Origin: Aedes albopictus
Taxonomy: Eukaryota; Arthropoda; Insecta; Diptera; Culicidae
NCBI RefSeq assembly: GCF_035046485.1
Contig: NC_085137.1
Coordinates: 496,494,772-496,558,771, forward strand
Direction: 5' to 3'
Length of the DNA: 64,000 nt
Made by a program: the position numbers and the translations under genes
Shown here: piece by piece, positions 23,401-35,400 of the stretch
Layout of the letters: the number at the start of each line of letters is the position of its first letter
Numbering within the stretch: the first letter of the stretch is position 1
Notes under the pieces: model-generated
Databases searched by the model: none
Seen by the model: only the letters and a program-made list of their open reading frames with translations
What the model was told of the DNA's origin: nothing

Positions 23401-26400
23401 TTTCGGAGTAATTATTGAAGGAACTACTGGAGAAATTTCTAAAGAAACTTTTGAAAAAGCCTCCTAGAGAAATTCTTCAGGAAATTACTAAGAACATTTC
23501 CTGAAAAAGTGTTGGAGAAATTCTGGAAGAAACTTCTTGAAGAATTCCCGAAGCAATTGGTGGAGAAATCCCCGATGGAACTCCCAAGAATTCCTAGAGC
23601 ATTTATTAAAAGAATTCCCAATGGAATTCCTTAAGGAAAGCTTAATAGAACTGGGGCAGATTCACAATGGAAATCTTGCAGGAATTCCCGATGAATTTCC
23701 TGGAGGAATTCTCTATGGAACTCCTGGAAGAATTCGCGATGGAACTCCTGAGGGATTGAACGAGTTCGAAATGCAACTCATGGCGAAATTCCTTACGGAA
23801 CCATTTTGTTGCATGGCGTTAAAACTGTTTCCTCTGAGAATGGATCGCGATAAGAATTCCATAATCGCGTATTGATATTGCAATTCCATCGAGTCGAATG
23901 ACCTCGACATTCCACTGAACACCAAGTTCCCACATCATCGACCAACCATAGCACGCAATAACCGGAGGCCGGTCGGGGTCAATTGACGATCTAAATGTCG
24001 TCGTCGTCGCCCATTATATGGAAAAAAAAGTTGCGGCTCGGGAAAGAATCAATTGAGCTAGTTTGACAGTCCGCTTCTCGTCGCACTGCATTCAGGCTGG
24101 AGCTGGAGGATGATATTTAGGGTAAATAGAGTTGCGCCGAGGTGAATCCAGCTCGATCCAGATACTTCCCACACTGACTGCGCCGCTCGCTCGCTGAGAC
24201 GTCATCGCGAGCAGTATCGCGCAACGTCGTCGTCTAGCGGTCCCCTAAATCCGGGCTTAGAAAAACATCTTGTGTTAGCACCCCAGTGTTAACTTTCGAA
24301 TGATTACTTAGAGCAGTGGTTTTCAACGTAATGAGTTGCTGGAAACAGCTTTCCTTGCAACTCAACGTCATTGATTGATTCGAAATGTATCGTGGTTTGT
24401 AAATCACCCCAATTCAAAATCAGCTAACGACCCACACAAATCTACCTTGAGGAACGCGGTCACCAGGTTGGTAACCACTGACTTCAATAACAGAAAGACT
24501 TTAACTGTATACCTGACTTCCCATTAGCGACGCTGCTTGCAAATCCTAGAGAACGTATAGCACGTTCACTAAAATTTGTCAAGCAAACAATCACCCAAAA
24601 ATGATAATGAACCGTAATAAATAGCCAGCCACCGTCCGATGGAATTCACATACCTTGATCGCTTTATATTTCCGCTTGCTGGCGGTGTTTAGATCCTCGT
24701 GCACCTTATCTAGCAACCAGAAGAGGAACTCCTGCGCGTCATGCTGCGTCGAGCTCCGGAATTGACTACCGTATCGGTCAACGACGGCCTACAATGAAAA
24801 AGAATACGTTCATTCATGCTTTGCTGAAACTGTATCAACGATTATCAGCCACTCACCTTAAAACTAGAACTATATTCGGGGGCATCCTTGCACGTCCAGA
24901 GAGATTTTAGCACCAGTGCCAACTGTTCCGTCAGCTCACCCTTCGTTCCGAACTTTTTCGCATTGATCTTGTTACGCCGTTTTAGATCCGCCTGTAAAAT
25001 CCAAAAGAAACAAAACATTAGTTCAATTTGGGTTTGAAGTAAATTGTCACCGCAGCACTACACTGATCGCACCTTGTATTGATCCAAAACGAAGTACTCA
25101 GCCAGGATGTCCGTATGGCTGAGGCACTGGAGGACGGCATTCATGAAGCAGGTGTTGCCGTGGTTGCGCAGGCCGATCACGCCCGGGATCGTGTCCGGTG
25201 GCCAAACGAACCCATTGGCTGGCGGCGCCGGAGGAACCCGATCGGCCTCCTTCTGGTTGCCCTGTTTTATGATGAGAAAGGCAGTTATTGGATTAGTCTA
25301 AAGGCAATTCTTTGAAATGATGTACAATATGTGGTCAATGATTTGGAGGGTTGTCGTTGGTGCGAAACTTTGATGATCTATTAATCATAGAATCCTAGGC
25401 GAAGTCGAAGGTTCAATGGGACAGGGGGCATAACGCCATGAAGAAAAATAAATTAGACAGAAGCGAACTCCTGAAATCCGTTAGCAACAAGTTCATTGCC
25501 ATTCAAATATTTCTCCCTAACTACATCACCCGATGTCTCCGAAAAAAGTTACACGCCGCATGCTGAATTCTCTTATCAAAAATGACAGACACACGGCCTT
25601 CACGAAAATTCACCCGTCCAAGCTCGTTCCCATTCACACACACATCAGACACGCGAGCCGTTCCGGTGCGCGAAGCTCTTCAAACATCTCCCCGAGGTGT
25701 GATTTACGAGCAATAAGTCACCCGATGATCAACGCCTAGCCTAGCCTAGCCCAGTGCGGTGCAGTGCGCGGTGGTGGCAACCTCTAAATTGGGGCTTCCT
25801 GAACTGTTTCACTACCATCGGCGCGCCCCTCGTCGGTTGTCGGTTGTGGGGGCTCAATTGCCTGCGGTCGCCGGTCGGTTTGTTGTGGATGATGATGATT
25901 GGGAGCAATCAGCGAAGAAGGTCAATTATATTTCAGCAAAACGCGAGTCTAATCATCTCTGCTCTCCCTCGCATATGTAGGCAGCGGCAGCAGGCATTCC
26001 GAGCGGACGTTCCCAATATTTGTGTTGTGGTCGGGTGGAAAGACAATGACGCTATTTCGGTCACTGGTCGTCAGCACGCGAGAATGGGTTCGCCTTTTTG
26101 GCGCGTTTGTTACACACCTTCGGTAGTGTGGTGGTTGAAGATAAGCTTTTGTAATATGAATATGAAATATTCGTGAAATTGTTGCATTTCCACACTTGCC
26201 AGATCGTTCTGTACCTGGTCCGCCACCTTTCACGCTGCCCTCCAGGTTTTTCTGTACTATCCGGATCACTTGTGAACGCCAGCTTTGTAGGGTTGTATTC
26301 CGGTTTTGTGACAACATGCCCCGCCTCCCAGCTTTCGCTATTTTCCGGACTGCAAAAACTGCAAATATTCATTTTATGTTTCGTACACATATATTTTTGC

Positions 26401-29400
26401 AATTTGTCTGGACAAATGATATTTATGTGTGATACACATACCCAATTATTTTTGGTATTTATCGTTTTGATGTGTGATTACACATAAAAACAATACCGAA
26501 TGACAAATAAAATCAATACATGTGCTAAAATGTTTTTTTTTTTGAAGATAAAAGTTTTACCAATGATGAAACTTCCATAAAGCAGTTAAAACTATTTATT
26601 AACAAGTCAAGAGCTCATGTAGAACGAGCCAAACACCGTATTACACTGGAGAGTTGGTCGTTTGTCAACCAACAGTGAGTGACCAAACGGTCAACTTTGC
26701 AGCTCCGAATGATGATCAAAACTGCGCTCCTCGCCCGAGTTTCTAAATGTTTGTCGATATGAAGCAATTGATGATGACTATTTCGTACTACTAGGAGGAA
26801 TATAGCTGCGATCGAGACTGCGATGATTTAGGTGAAATAATTGAACAATTCCTGGAGTACATGATTTTGTAAACACGTCTCAGTCGCCATTTTTTCACTT
26901 AGCGCATCTCCGGCGGCTGACACAGACGCTAAGCATTGGTATTATGTGTGCACTCACATATTTTTTTGCTATGGGTGTTTACACATACCATGTATTTGCG
27001 AAACTAATCTAGAGCATAAGCAACAAATATCTTGGTTATATTTTAGGTAATAAAACTGATGTGTGGAAAGACCAATTGGATCGATGTTTATTTTCATATA
27101 AAATAAATGTTTGCAGTTTTTGCAGTATAGATTCGCCGTAGAGTGCAGCGAGCTCGTGGTTCATTTCGTTCTCTTGTACACCGCCAAAGATGGACCTAAA
27201 AACCCGCCGCTCGAACACTTCGAGTGCTTGCATGTCCTCCTCAAGCATAGTCCAGGTCTCATGCTCGTAAAGAACTAGCGGTCTTATCAGCGTTTTGTAC
27301 ATGATAGGTACATTTGGTGCGAAGATGAATCTTTTTCGACCGCAGATTCTTGTGGTCCGACTTCCACTGATGATGCGCCTACGTATTTTACGGCTATCGT
27401 TGTTGTCTTCCGTTAACCCTTCAGCGCGCGCGCTGTTGTAAAAAGTACAACACTACCAAAAAACCTCGCTTTTCGTATACAGCGCGAGCGCGGTGCAGTT
27501 TCGGTTACTTGATGGCGCGCGTCCTGGAAGGTTAAAAAGACGAAGTGCTCCACTATCTCGGAAGTTCCCCGTCCATCGTAACACTGCTGCCTAGGCTTGC
27601 CCTGTCGTTCGTGGTTCCACCGACCAGCAAACGAAGTAGGTACATTTAAGACGGGTGTACAGTTCTGCCACCTTTCCAAATGTATTAGCAATAATATCCA
27701 TGTCATACATACATTGATTCCTCCGGTGATTTCTTCCGGGTCTTCCACGGATTATTCCTGAGATACCATCATAAAATCTTCCAGATTTCTCCCGGGATTG
27801 CTACAGGGATGTCTTCCGGGGATTCCCTTAGGGATTTTTCCCGGGATTAATTCTTGCATTCATTCAGGTATTCCCGCAGAGAATAATTGAACTATTGGGA
27901 TCGAAGTAATCCGCGAAGATTCGTAACAAACCATGATTTAGTAGTTTAATAAAATGTCATTTCACTCTTTTCACTCAAGCAGTCGAGACGTCTTTCAATT
28001 CCATTCCGATAGGTTATGAGCCCAGCGAAACGTGACATAGCCGGAATATTTTCAAGCAGTTTTATTTTAACCGATGATTTTCTGAAGAAGTAGTTCTGAA
28101 AGCTCTTACCACGATGGCTAACACCGGAAGCGGAGAATTTGGAAGCGGACCGGGGTCAAGCGCAGCAGCATTGGATCACCGGACCATACGACCCGCTGGA
28201 AGCAGTGTCGCTGGAGAAGCTCAAGAGAAAAGAGAACTACGTGATGTGGGCGTTCTTGATGAAGATGACCGTCCGCCGATGCAGTCAAGTCCAAGATCCT
28301 CCAGGACGTGAAGCCGAAGCAAGGACCAAGGAGCAGCAACGATGAAGGTGCGTTCTCAACGGCCAGCAACACCAAACACGCCGTAGAGGCGGCGATTCGA
28401 GCAAGGTTAAGGACGATTGCTGTTTCAACTGTGATAAAGCTAGCCATAAGGCTGCGAATTGCCCGGACAAGCCTGGTCGTTGAAGCGCAACAAGGGACGC
28501 GCAATGTGTGCAGTTTTTACCATCGGTGACGTGAAACAGGAGGAGTAGTACTGCGACTCCGGAGTGACCACCCACATGACGTGTGTTTGAACAGCAGTGT
28601 TTGGACGAAAAAGTGATAAAAGAACCATACGGCAGTTTTTCTTCCCTTCTGTTGGTTCTGTTTCAAATACCAAGTGGTGTATATTCTATCGTCGAGTCGC
28701 ATGGTTCACGAAGGAACACAAATAAGGCTGTGACCATAGTGGGTAAGGTGAGATGCGATCGGATGCGATAAGTTATGAGATGAGAAGAGGGATGTTTGAT
28801 AGGCCATAGTGCATGAGGTTTTCAATGAGGGTGCGCATGTTGTTTTCACATCCTTTTTCGCCTATTTCGTGCGCATCAACGACTCGCGTGATTTGATCGA
28901 TGAAGTCGCTTGTATGTTGGAGCGCTTCTTTGGATGAGGGTAGTGAAATGATAGTTTCATCTATTAGAGCGGAAAGATAAAATGCACCCGCTTTTTGTTT
29001 GGCGCGGGCCGTTTTTTTTTTGCTATAACATAGTCAGTTTTGATCCTGTTGCAATAGCAAAAACCGATCTGTGCAAAAAAAAGCTGGTGTAACTGTACAA
29101 GATTGAGACTATTGAATTAATTATTTGAGAAAAGAATGCATAAAATGTAATTATATCCGCGTAAGCGATGTCTTTATGTATACACATATTTTTACTTTCC
29201 GGACTGGGCTGTCTGAGTGTTGATCTCAAAAATCAATATAAGGCTATTATACTGATTTTCGGCATTAAAACATTTTGTAGACTACTTTATTGTGCTGACT
29301 TCGGCAAAAAAAAACAAAAATTCGGCAAGTATGTATTATTTAAGGGTATAGGTTTTTTTATTACAAAATTTTCGACGATATCTACGAGAAAAGATATCTC

Positions 29401-32400
29401 TAATAAGTACACAAGCAATAAATTGAAATTCTTCAATAAATATGTGTAAAAGTTTTAATAAACCATGACATGTCTCCATTTATTTACAAATTGCAACCGT
29501 TATTGAAACATAACTGCCAAACACCGTATGTAACAAAATTCATTTGAAATTCGAAGATGTACGTATGTATGGCACCTCTGCCCTTGCCCCTTGCCAACTG
29601 TAATTTTCATGAATTTGATCGTATACAGAACAAGCCGTTTATGAAACAAGGTTTGATTTATACATTGAAGAACAAAAAATATATTCAATAAATATATATA
29701 ATATTACTGTTAATTATAAAATGTTTCATATGAGTTTGTATGACGATAAAATCGAAACATTACTGTAACCTATTCATACCAGTCATCTAGCTACATGTGA
29801 ACATTGTGAAAGTTAAAGGTTTTAAAAGCTCTATTCTTTAAAGCTTTTATTAGTATATGATGCAAATAATTTTGCCCAGATTGCAGGCGCAATACAAGTT
29901 GCCATTATGTTTGAGAATCGCCTGTGAAACCAAATGTTGCGATTAAAAAAAACAAGTAGGGCATATGTGCCATCAGTAATCTCACACTCCCATATTCATT
30001 CTATTCGAAACTAAGCGATTACGGCACCGATTGATTCCGTTCTTATTATTTTCATTGGTGCTCACATCTAACATAAAATACAAAAATGATAAACAAAACA
30101 AACAGCGCTTCCATCCTTTTCTGTTTTTCGTAGAATGAAAATGGGAGCCACATTCTCAATAAGGGATATACCCTAGTAAGCTCATGTTCCTTCACAAAGC
30201 AACATTCGTAGCTTGAAGGCAATTCAAACTAATACATTTTTTAAATTGTCAGTATGAACATTTTTAACAAAAGTTGTTTACGCCCGTAATGCGTGAAACC
30301 CATTGTCGTGACCGCAGCAGCACACGAGGGAACACTCATGTCGAGTGCCCAAACTGGAGAACAAACTCCGTATCCAAATGCAGTGGCCACAGTGAGGAAA
30401 CTCTTCAAAACCTCACTGCTTACCGACTGCGGTGTACACCTACTGTTGCTGCTGTTCGAGTGCTCGATAGATCAGCAGCTATCTGATTGTTCCCGACGCT
30501 CCGACAGGCAGAGAGAAATGCACCCGATTTCTCACTTTCGGAACGGATGCTGCTCTCGCTGCTGCTTCTGGGCTCTCGTTCGTTTCTGCATCGGTCAATC
30601 AACTGAACTCAGTGCACGATGTGCGCTTCTTTTATAGATTTCGTTGTCATCAATTTCCCCTCCAATTCTGCTTTTCGCGTCGTTCGTTTGGAAACTAGTA
30701 ATGGGCGGTCTCGTCCCAAACTAACCAGAATCATTTTTAATATCGATTTTTTTTTCTTTCTGTTGCCAATACCTAATCCTACACCCATAACGTTAAATAT
30801 GAACCATAACCATACATAGGATCTGGGACCATTTGGGCAGGAGCACCTATTTTGGGCACTTGCTCCTGTAACTCAGTCAATTCTTCCGATTGACTTGAAT
30901 TGTTGCACATGGCTAAATACTGTGCGTATCTGATCGTGTTTCAAAAATCAAGTCAATCGGTTCAAAATTGACTGAGTTATAGACACATGTGCCCAAAATA
31001 GGTGCTCCTGCCTAAATGGTCCCAGGCCCTACCTTGTTGAAAGTTATGAGAATGATTTTTAAAATTAGGATAAATTAATTAATATTCATAATTTTGTATT
31101 CGGTGTTCTTTGGTTTTTAGCAGTATGATTTGGATGCATGGTCAATATTCGTGTTTATTTACTCTTTTCGTTAAGGGATCTAGTTTTGCCTGACAAAGAA
31201 AAAAGCAGAACCTTACAATCAGAAACCTTTTAGCAATTAAGTTGAATACCATAAAACCTTAAACTTTCTAAACTTGCACATGAATAACATGCACTGAACA
31301 AACGACCATATCAAACATTGATCACTTGATTTAAATCCCGAACAGAGAAAATAAAATGTTTTCTCATACACATATAATAACAAAATTATGCTGTAATAAA
31401 ACTTAAACGATTTGATGGAATACTATTTTATATGCAATGAAATATGTTATTTTACATGGCTATCGATAGACAGTATGATAAATTTTTATTACATCTGGTC
31501 CGTCAAAATGTAACTCATGTGAAAAAGCATTGAGTTATGTTTAAAAACAACCACATATTAACGCATTTTATATTACCTACTAGCATTCCCAGCACATGAA
31601 AACCGCATTGCTTTACATACACAACGAGCGCAATCATAAATACCATACCCGACAAGCGTTCTCTTGCGTTCACATGCGTCGAAGCAGCACCATCGCATCT
31701 CCGCACTCATCGCAACTCATCTACTATTTACGGTTCATGCGTTTTGCATATAGTTTCCACAGAGTGTGCTTCGACGCTTATCCGATCTCTTATCTCTTTG
31801 CATCGCACCTCACCCATTATGTGCTCAACGTAAGATGCTCCGATATAGACAAGCTGCGGCGATGAGCGGGCATCGCTAAGTGTAACGAGTGTAACACTTA
31901 CCGATGAACTCTCATCGTTAGCTTGGGACAACTGTGAATAATCATTATTTTTATCAGTATTTAATGCGTTTTCGCTTTAAAAGCGTGAGCTACTGTTTAA
32001 TTTAACTGTATTCATGACGTTGCAGGTTGTGTAGTCAGAATAAAAAAAAATTATGACAATAAATTCTTACCGAATGCATAGCTTTCATTACACCCTTAAA
32101 TGAAACAACACAGCACACGAGTAACTTTCACGCAGCGACCGAAAAGACAAAAGAATTTTCACGCAGATTTGTGTAACACCGGATCAGCACATTATTTGTG
32201 TTGATCCAGTGTTACACAAATCTGCGTGAAAATTCTTTTGTCTTTTCGGTCGCTGCGTGAAAGTTACTCGTTACGCTGTGTACATTGAGTTCTGCGTGTA
32301 GCGTTATCGAGCATCTTCTCTCTTGATTGCGCTCTCGTATCGAACCGGACAAGAGAATAAACAGCATTTCGAAGAGCGTACTCGAGCATATCGGTTCACG

Positions 32401-35400
32401 AAATGTTACATTCGCGAATGTATCACTTGCTGAGTATGGACCATTGAGTGGTTCGCGATAAAAATCCACACACTGGAGGACAGGCAAGAATTAGCGTTTC
32501 AAATCGGGACGGCGAACAATGGAACCATGTGTTCGAAATCAAGAGGAACGGTTAATTTGGAGTGCGTCCCTGCAGGTGTTGGAAGTACACAACTTAGCAG
32601 CGAATTTGTTATCCGTAAGTAAGATTTGTGCCAATGGGTACGATGTGATTTTCACTAAGGAAGAATGCCAAGTCCTAACGCAAGCCGAAGAAATTTTCGC
32701 ATCTGGGGTTGCGAAAAGAGGATTGTACCGACTTAACCGACGACGCGAGATCAACCGAGCATACGCAGTCATCGATATGAGCATGTGGCACAGGCGAATT
32801 AGGCACCTTAACAAGCAAGGTATGCAGAAGCTACGAAATATGGCGGACGGAATCCAGTTCAACAACAACAATAATCTGGAATGCGTTGCCTGTATCCGAG
32901 GTAAGCACTCCCGTGATTCGTTTCCAAGCAGCGAGAGTCTAGCACAAAGGAAGCTAGAGTTGTGGACCGTTTGAAGTCGCCTCGATCGGTGGCAGCCGAT
33001 ATTTCATGAGCTTCATCGACGATGCAATGAGAAAGCTGGTGATTTAGGGTTTGGGTACTAGTAGTGGACCCCCTAAGCCATCGACATTTACTTCTGCGGG
33101 TTTTTAGTTATGTTACGTCAGTGGATTGTTCCAAAGTGGAATTTTATGACAAATTTCATGTCCCTTCTTTATGTTAAGATCGTCAAACATACAACAATAA
33201 TAAATTATTCCAGTAAAATACGCATTTGAAAATATGCATCGCTGTTGCCTATAATGGACCCCACCGGGGTCCACTATAGGATTGTTTACACATATCTCGG
33301 CGCCTATAGTGGACCCCCCATTTGATTTCCATGTTATCTGTCACGCTGCCGACGGAGCTTATAGTGAACCCTCCTAAATGTGCCCTATAGTTAGGGTGAC
33401 CACATGGAAAACAAGCGAAGGAGGACATTTAGACCAAATTCGGTTGAAAAAGGAGGACATTTGTATAAAAAGGAGGACACTTATTAAAACAGCAGTGAAC
33501 ACAAAACATGTTTTCCACTAAAAAGTCATTTTTTTTGTATTTGACTTATAATGCATTTAACTGACTAGCATTTCTTCAAGAGCATCCAGATTATTCAAAA
33601 AGCTGAATCGGTCGGGCTAGAAAATTAGTTGAAATCTCAAATGACAACATTTCTAGTAAACCTACTCCAACTATTTTTAAAATGCCTTTAAATTCTCATG
33701 TCCTTCTTCGAGCTGTTATTCTATTCTATTGAGTAATTATCGATCAATGAAAATTATTATTTGATAAGCAAAACAAAAAATATAGGAGCGCAATAAAATT
33801 GTGTTATTTTCATAAAAACAATCTCTTCGAATTAGGAACATAGGGAAAATAGCTTTATTTCAATCGTTCAACTAAACAATTATTTGTTTTTTGCTGTATA
33901 ACAGTCGAATTTAAGCAGCAAACTTTGAATAACAAGTAAGCAATCTAGAACAAATCATAAACAAATTCACAGCTGCTATAAAACCATCTGATAGTCTATT
34001 AGTCTCAAAGTTCTGGAATGAAGAACTTTTCACTTGGGATACTTTTACCAAAGATAAATACTATAAAATCGTTGCTTTTACTGCACTCTATTACAACTTC
34101 TGGAGATTTGCCAGATAATTGATTACTATAATTTTATTAAATATTCAAAAGGAGGACATTTCCGAGGGAATGGAGGACATTTGATTTTTGATCAAAAAGG
34201 AGGACATGTCCTACTTTAGGATACCATATGGTCACCTTACCTATAGTGGACTCTTTTGAGTGTCTACATTCATTAAATAGTTATAATAATCGATTTTTGT
34301 GACCACTAGGCAATTTGTTTGTCAAGAACTGCTGTGGAACAATGTGATTGATGTTCCTCCGGTGGAAGTTGCCTCGAATCAGTTGATTTGGGCATTCATT
34401 TTTGGGTTTTTCGGTAGGGGGTCCACTATAGGCGCAGGGTCCACTACTAGCACACAACCCCTACACGCTGGACCCAAGTAACACACATGTTATATTAGAG
34501 TTACGACAGCGCAAGTTTTGGTTGTATAGAAGTTAATTTTACGTAATTTTAACATTGTGTTGAAATAACGTGAAATAAACTTCTATACAACCAAAACTTG
34601 CGCTGTCGTTACTAATATATAACATGTGTGTTGCTTGGGGAGAAAAAGGACCAGGCCCTCGAAGCATACAAAGAATTCAAGGCTATGGCGGAACGTCAGA
34701 CAGGCAAGAGATTGAAAATTCTACGCAGCGACAACGAACGTATGTCAATTCGAGATTCACGGCCAGCATGGCTCGAGATGGGGTGCGACATCATTCATGA
34801 CCATACAATCCCGAACAAAATGGAGTAGCCGACCGGATGAACCGCACCATACTGAATAGAGTGAGGTGCATACTGAACGACGCGAATCTATCCGAAAGGT
34901 TCTGGGCGGAGTCAGTGAACACAGCAGTGTACCTGATCAACAGCAGTACAGCACGAGCATTGGCGGGAGAAATGACTCCGGAAGAAACGTAGACGGGTAA
35001 GAAGCCACACCTGCGTCATTTGAAGATATTCGGTGCAGCTTGCTTCGAAATCCATCAAGTGCGTTTTCATGGACTATGCTGAGGATACCAAAGATACCAA
35101 AGGGCAATGTGATACAAGTAAGGTGAAGAGATCATTTTGTATAATACACAGCCGTTTGCTAGTGTGAGTGCGCTGTTTTATATTTTTCTTAGCAACCCGC
35201 AGCATCTTGACAACGCTTGACGTCATACAGTCAGTTGTTGTTATTTTCAACGCCCGCCCAAATTCTCTGCCTTCCCACTACTGCCCCTACATTCAACTGT
35301 TACCAAGGGTGATTCGCATGTTGTTATTTATTCAAACACAAACGAGCTCAACTTTTGCAGCGTCAGAAAAAATCTAGGGATTACTAAATGTTATAACAAT

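Larger units (their letters stand above)
26190..27720 (-). pseudogene. Non-LTR retrotransposon ORF2 C-terminus, in three pieces
   Basis: Minus-strand pieces at about 27710-27532, 27416-27127 and 26348-26190 read as the RT-distal end of a non-LTR ORF2. The middle piece has [20 protein letters not shown] and [14 protein letters not shown], typical of mosquito non-LTR elements. The last piece continues with [16 protein letters not shown] and [13 protein letters not shown]. Two MITEs separate the pieces (27417-27531 and 26349-27126), and there are frameshifts besides, so it is a dead remnant. The clade is not certain. Confidence 0.7.
28736..31823. mobile_element. Possible transposon with weak inverted ends inside copia
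   Basis: The copia coding sequence is interrupted between about 28640 and 32480. Near the edges, CCATAGTGGGTAAGGTGAGA (28734) and the complement of GCATCGCACCTCACCCATTA (31801) look like diverged inverted ends. No target duplication was found. An open minus-strand stretch at about 28800-29005 ([20 protein letters not shown] at its start) is of unknown origin. The rest is AT-rich with no recognised gene. Confidence 0.3.

Noticed and set aside
25533..26176. Plus-strand frames in intron 1 as small genes
   Set aside because: No recognisable domain, no splice context, and they run antisense within the protease intron.
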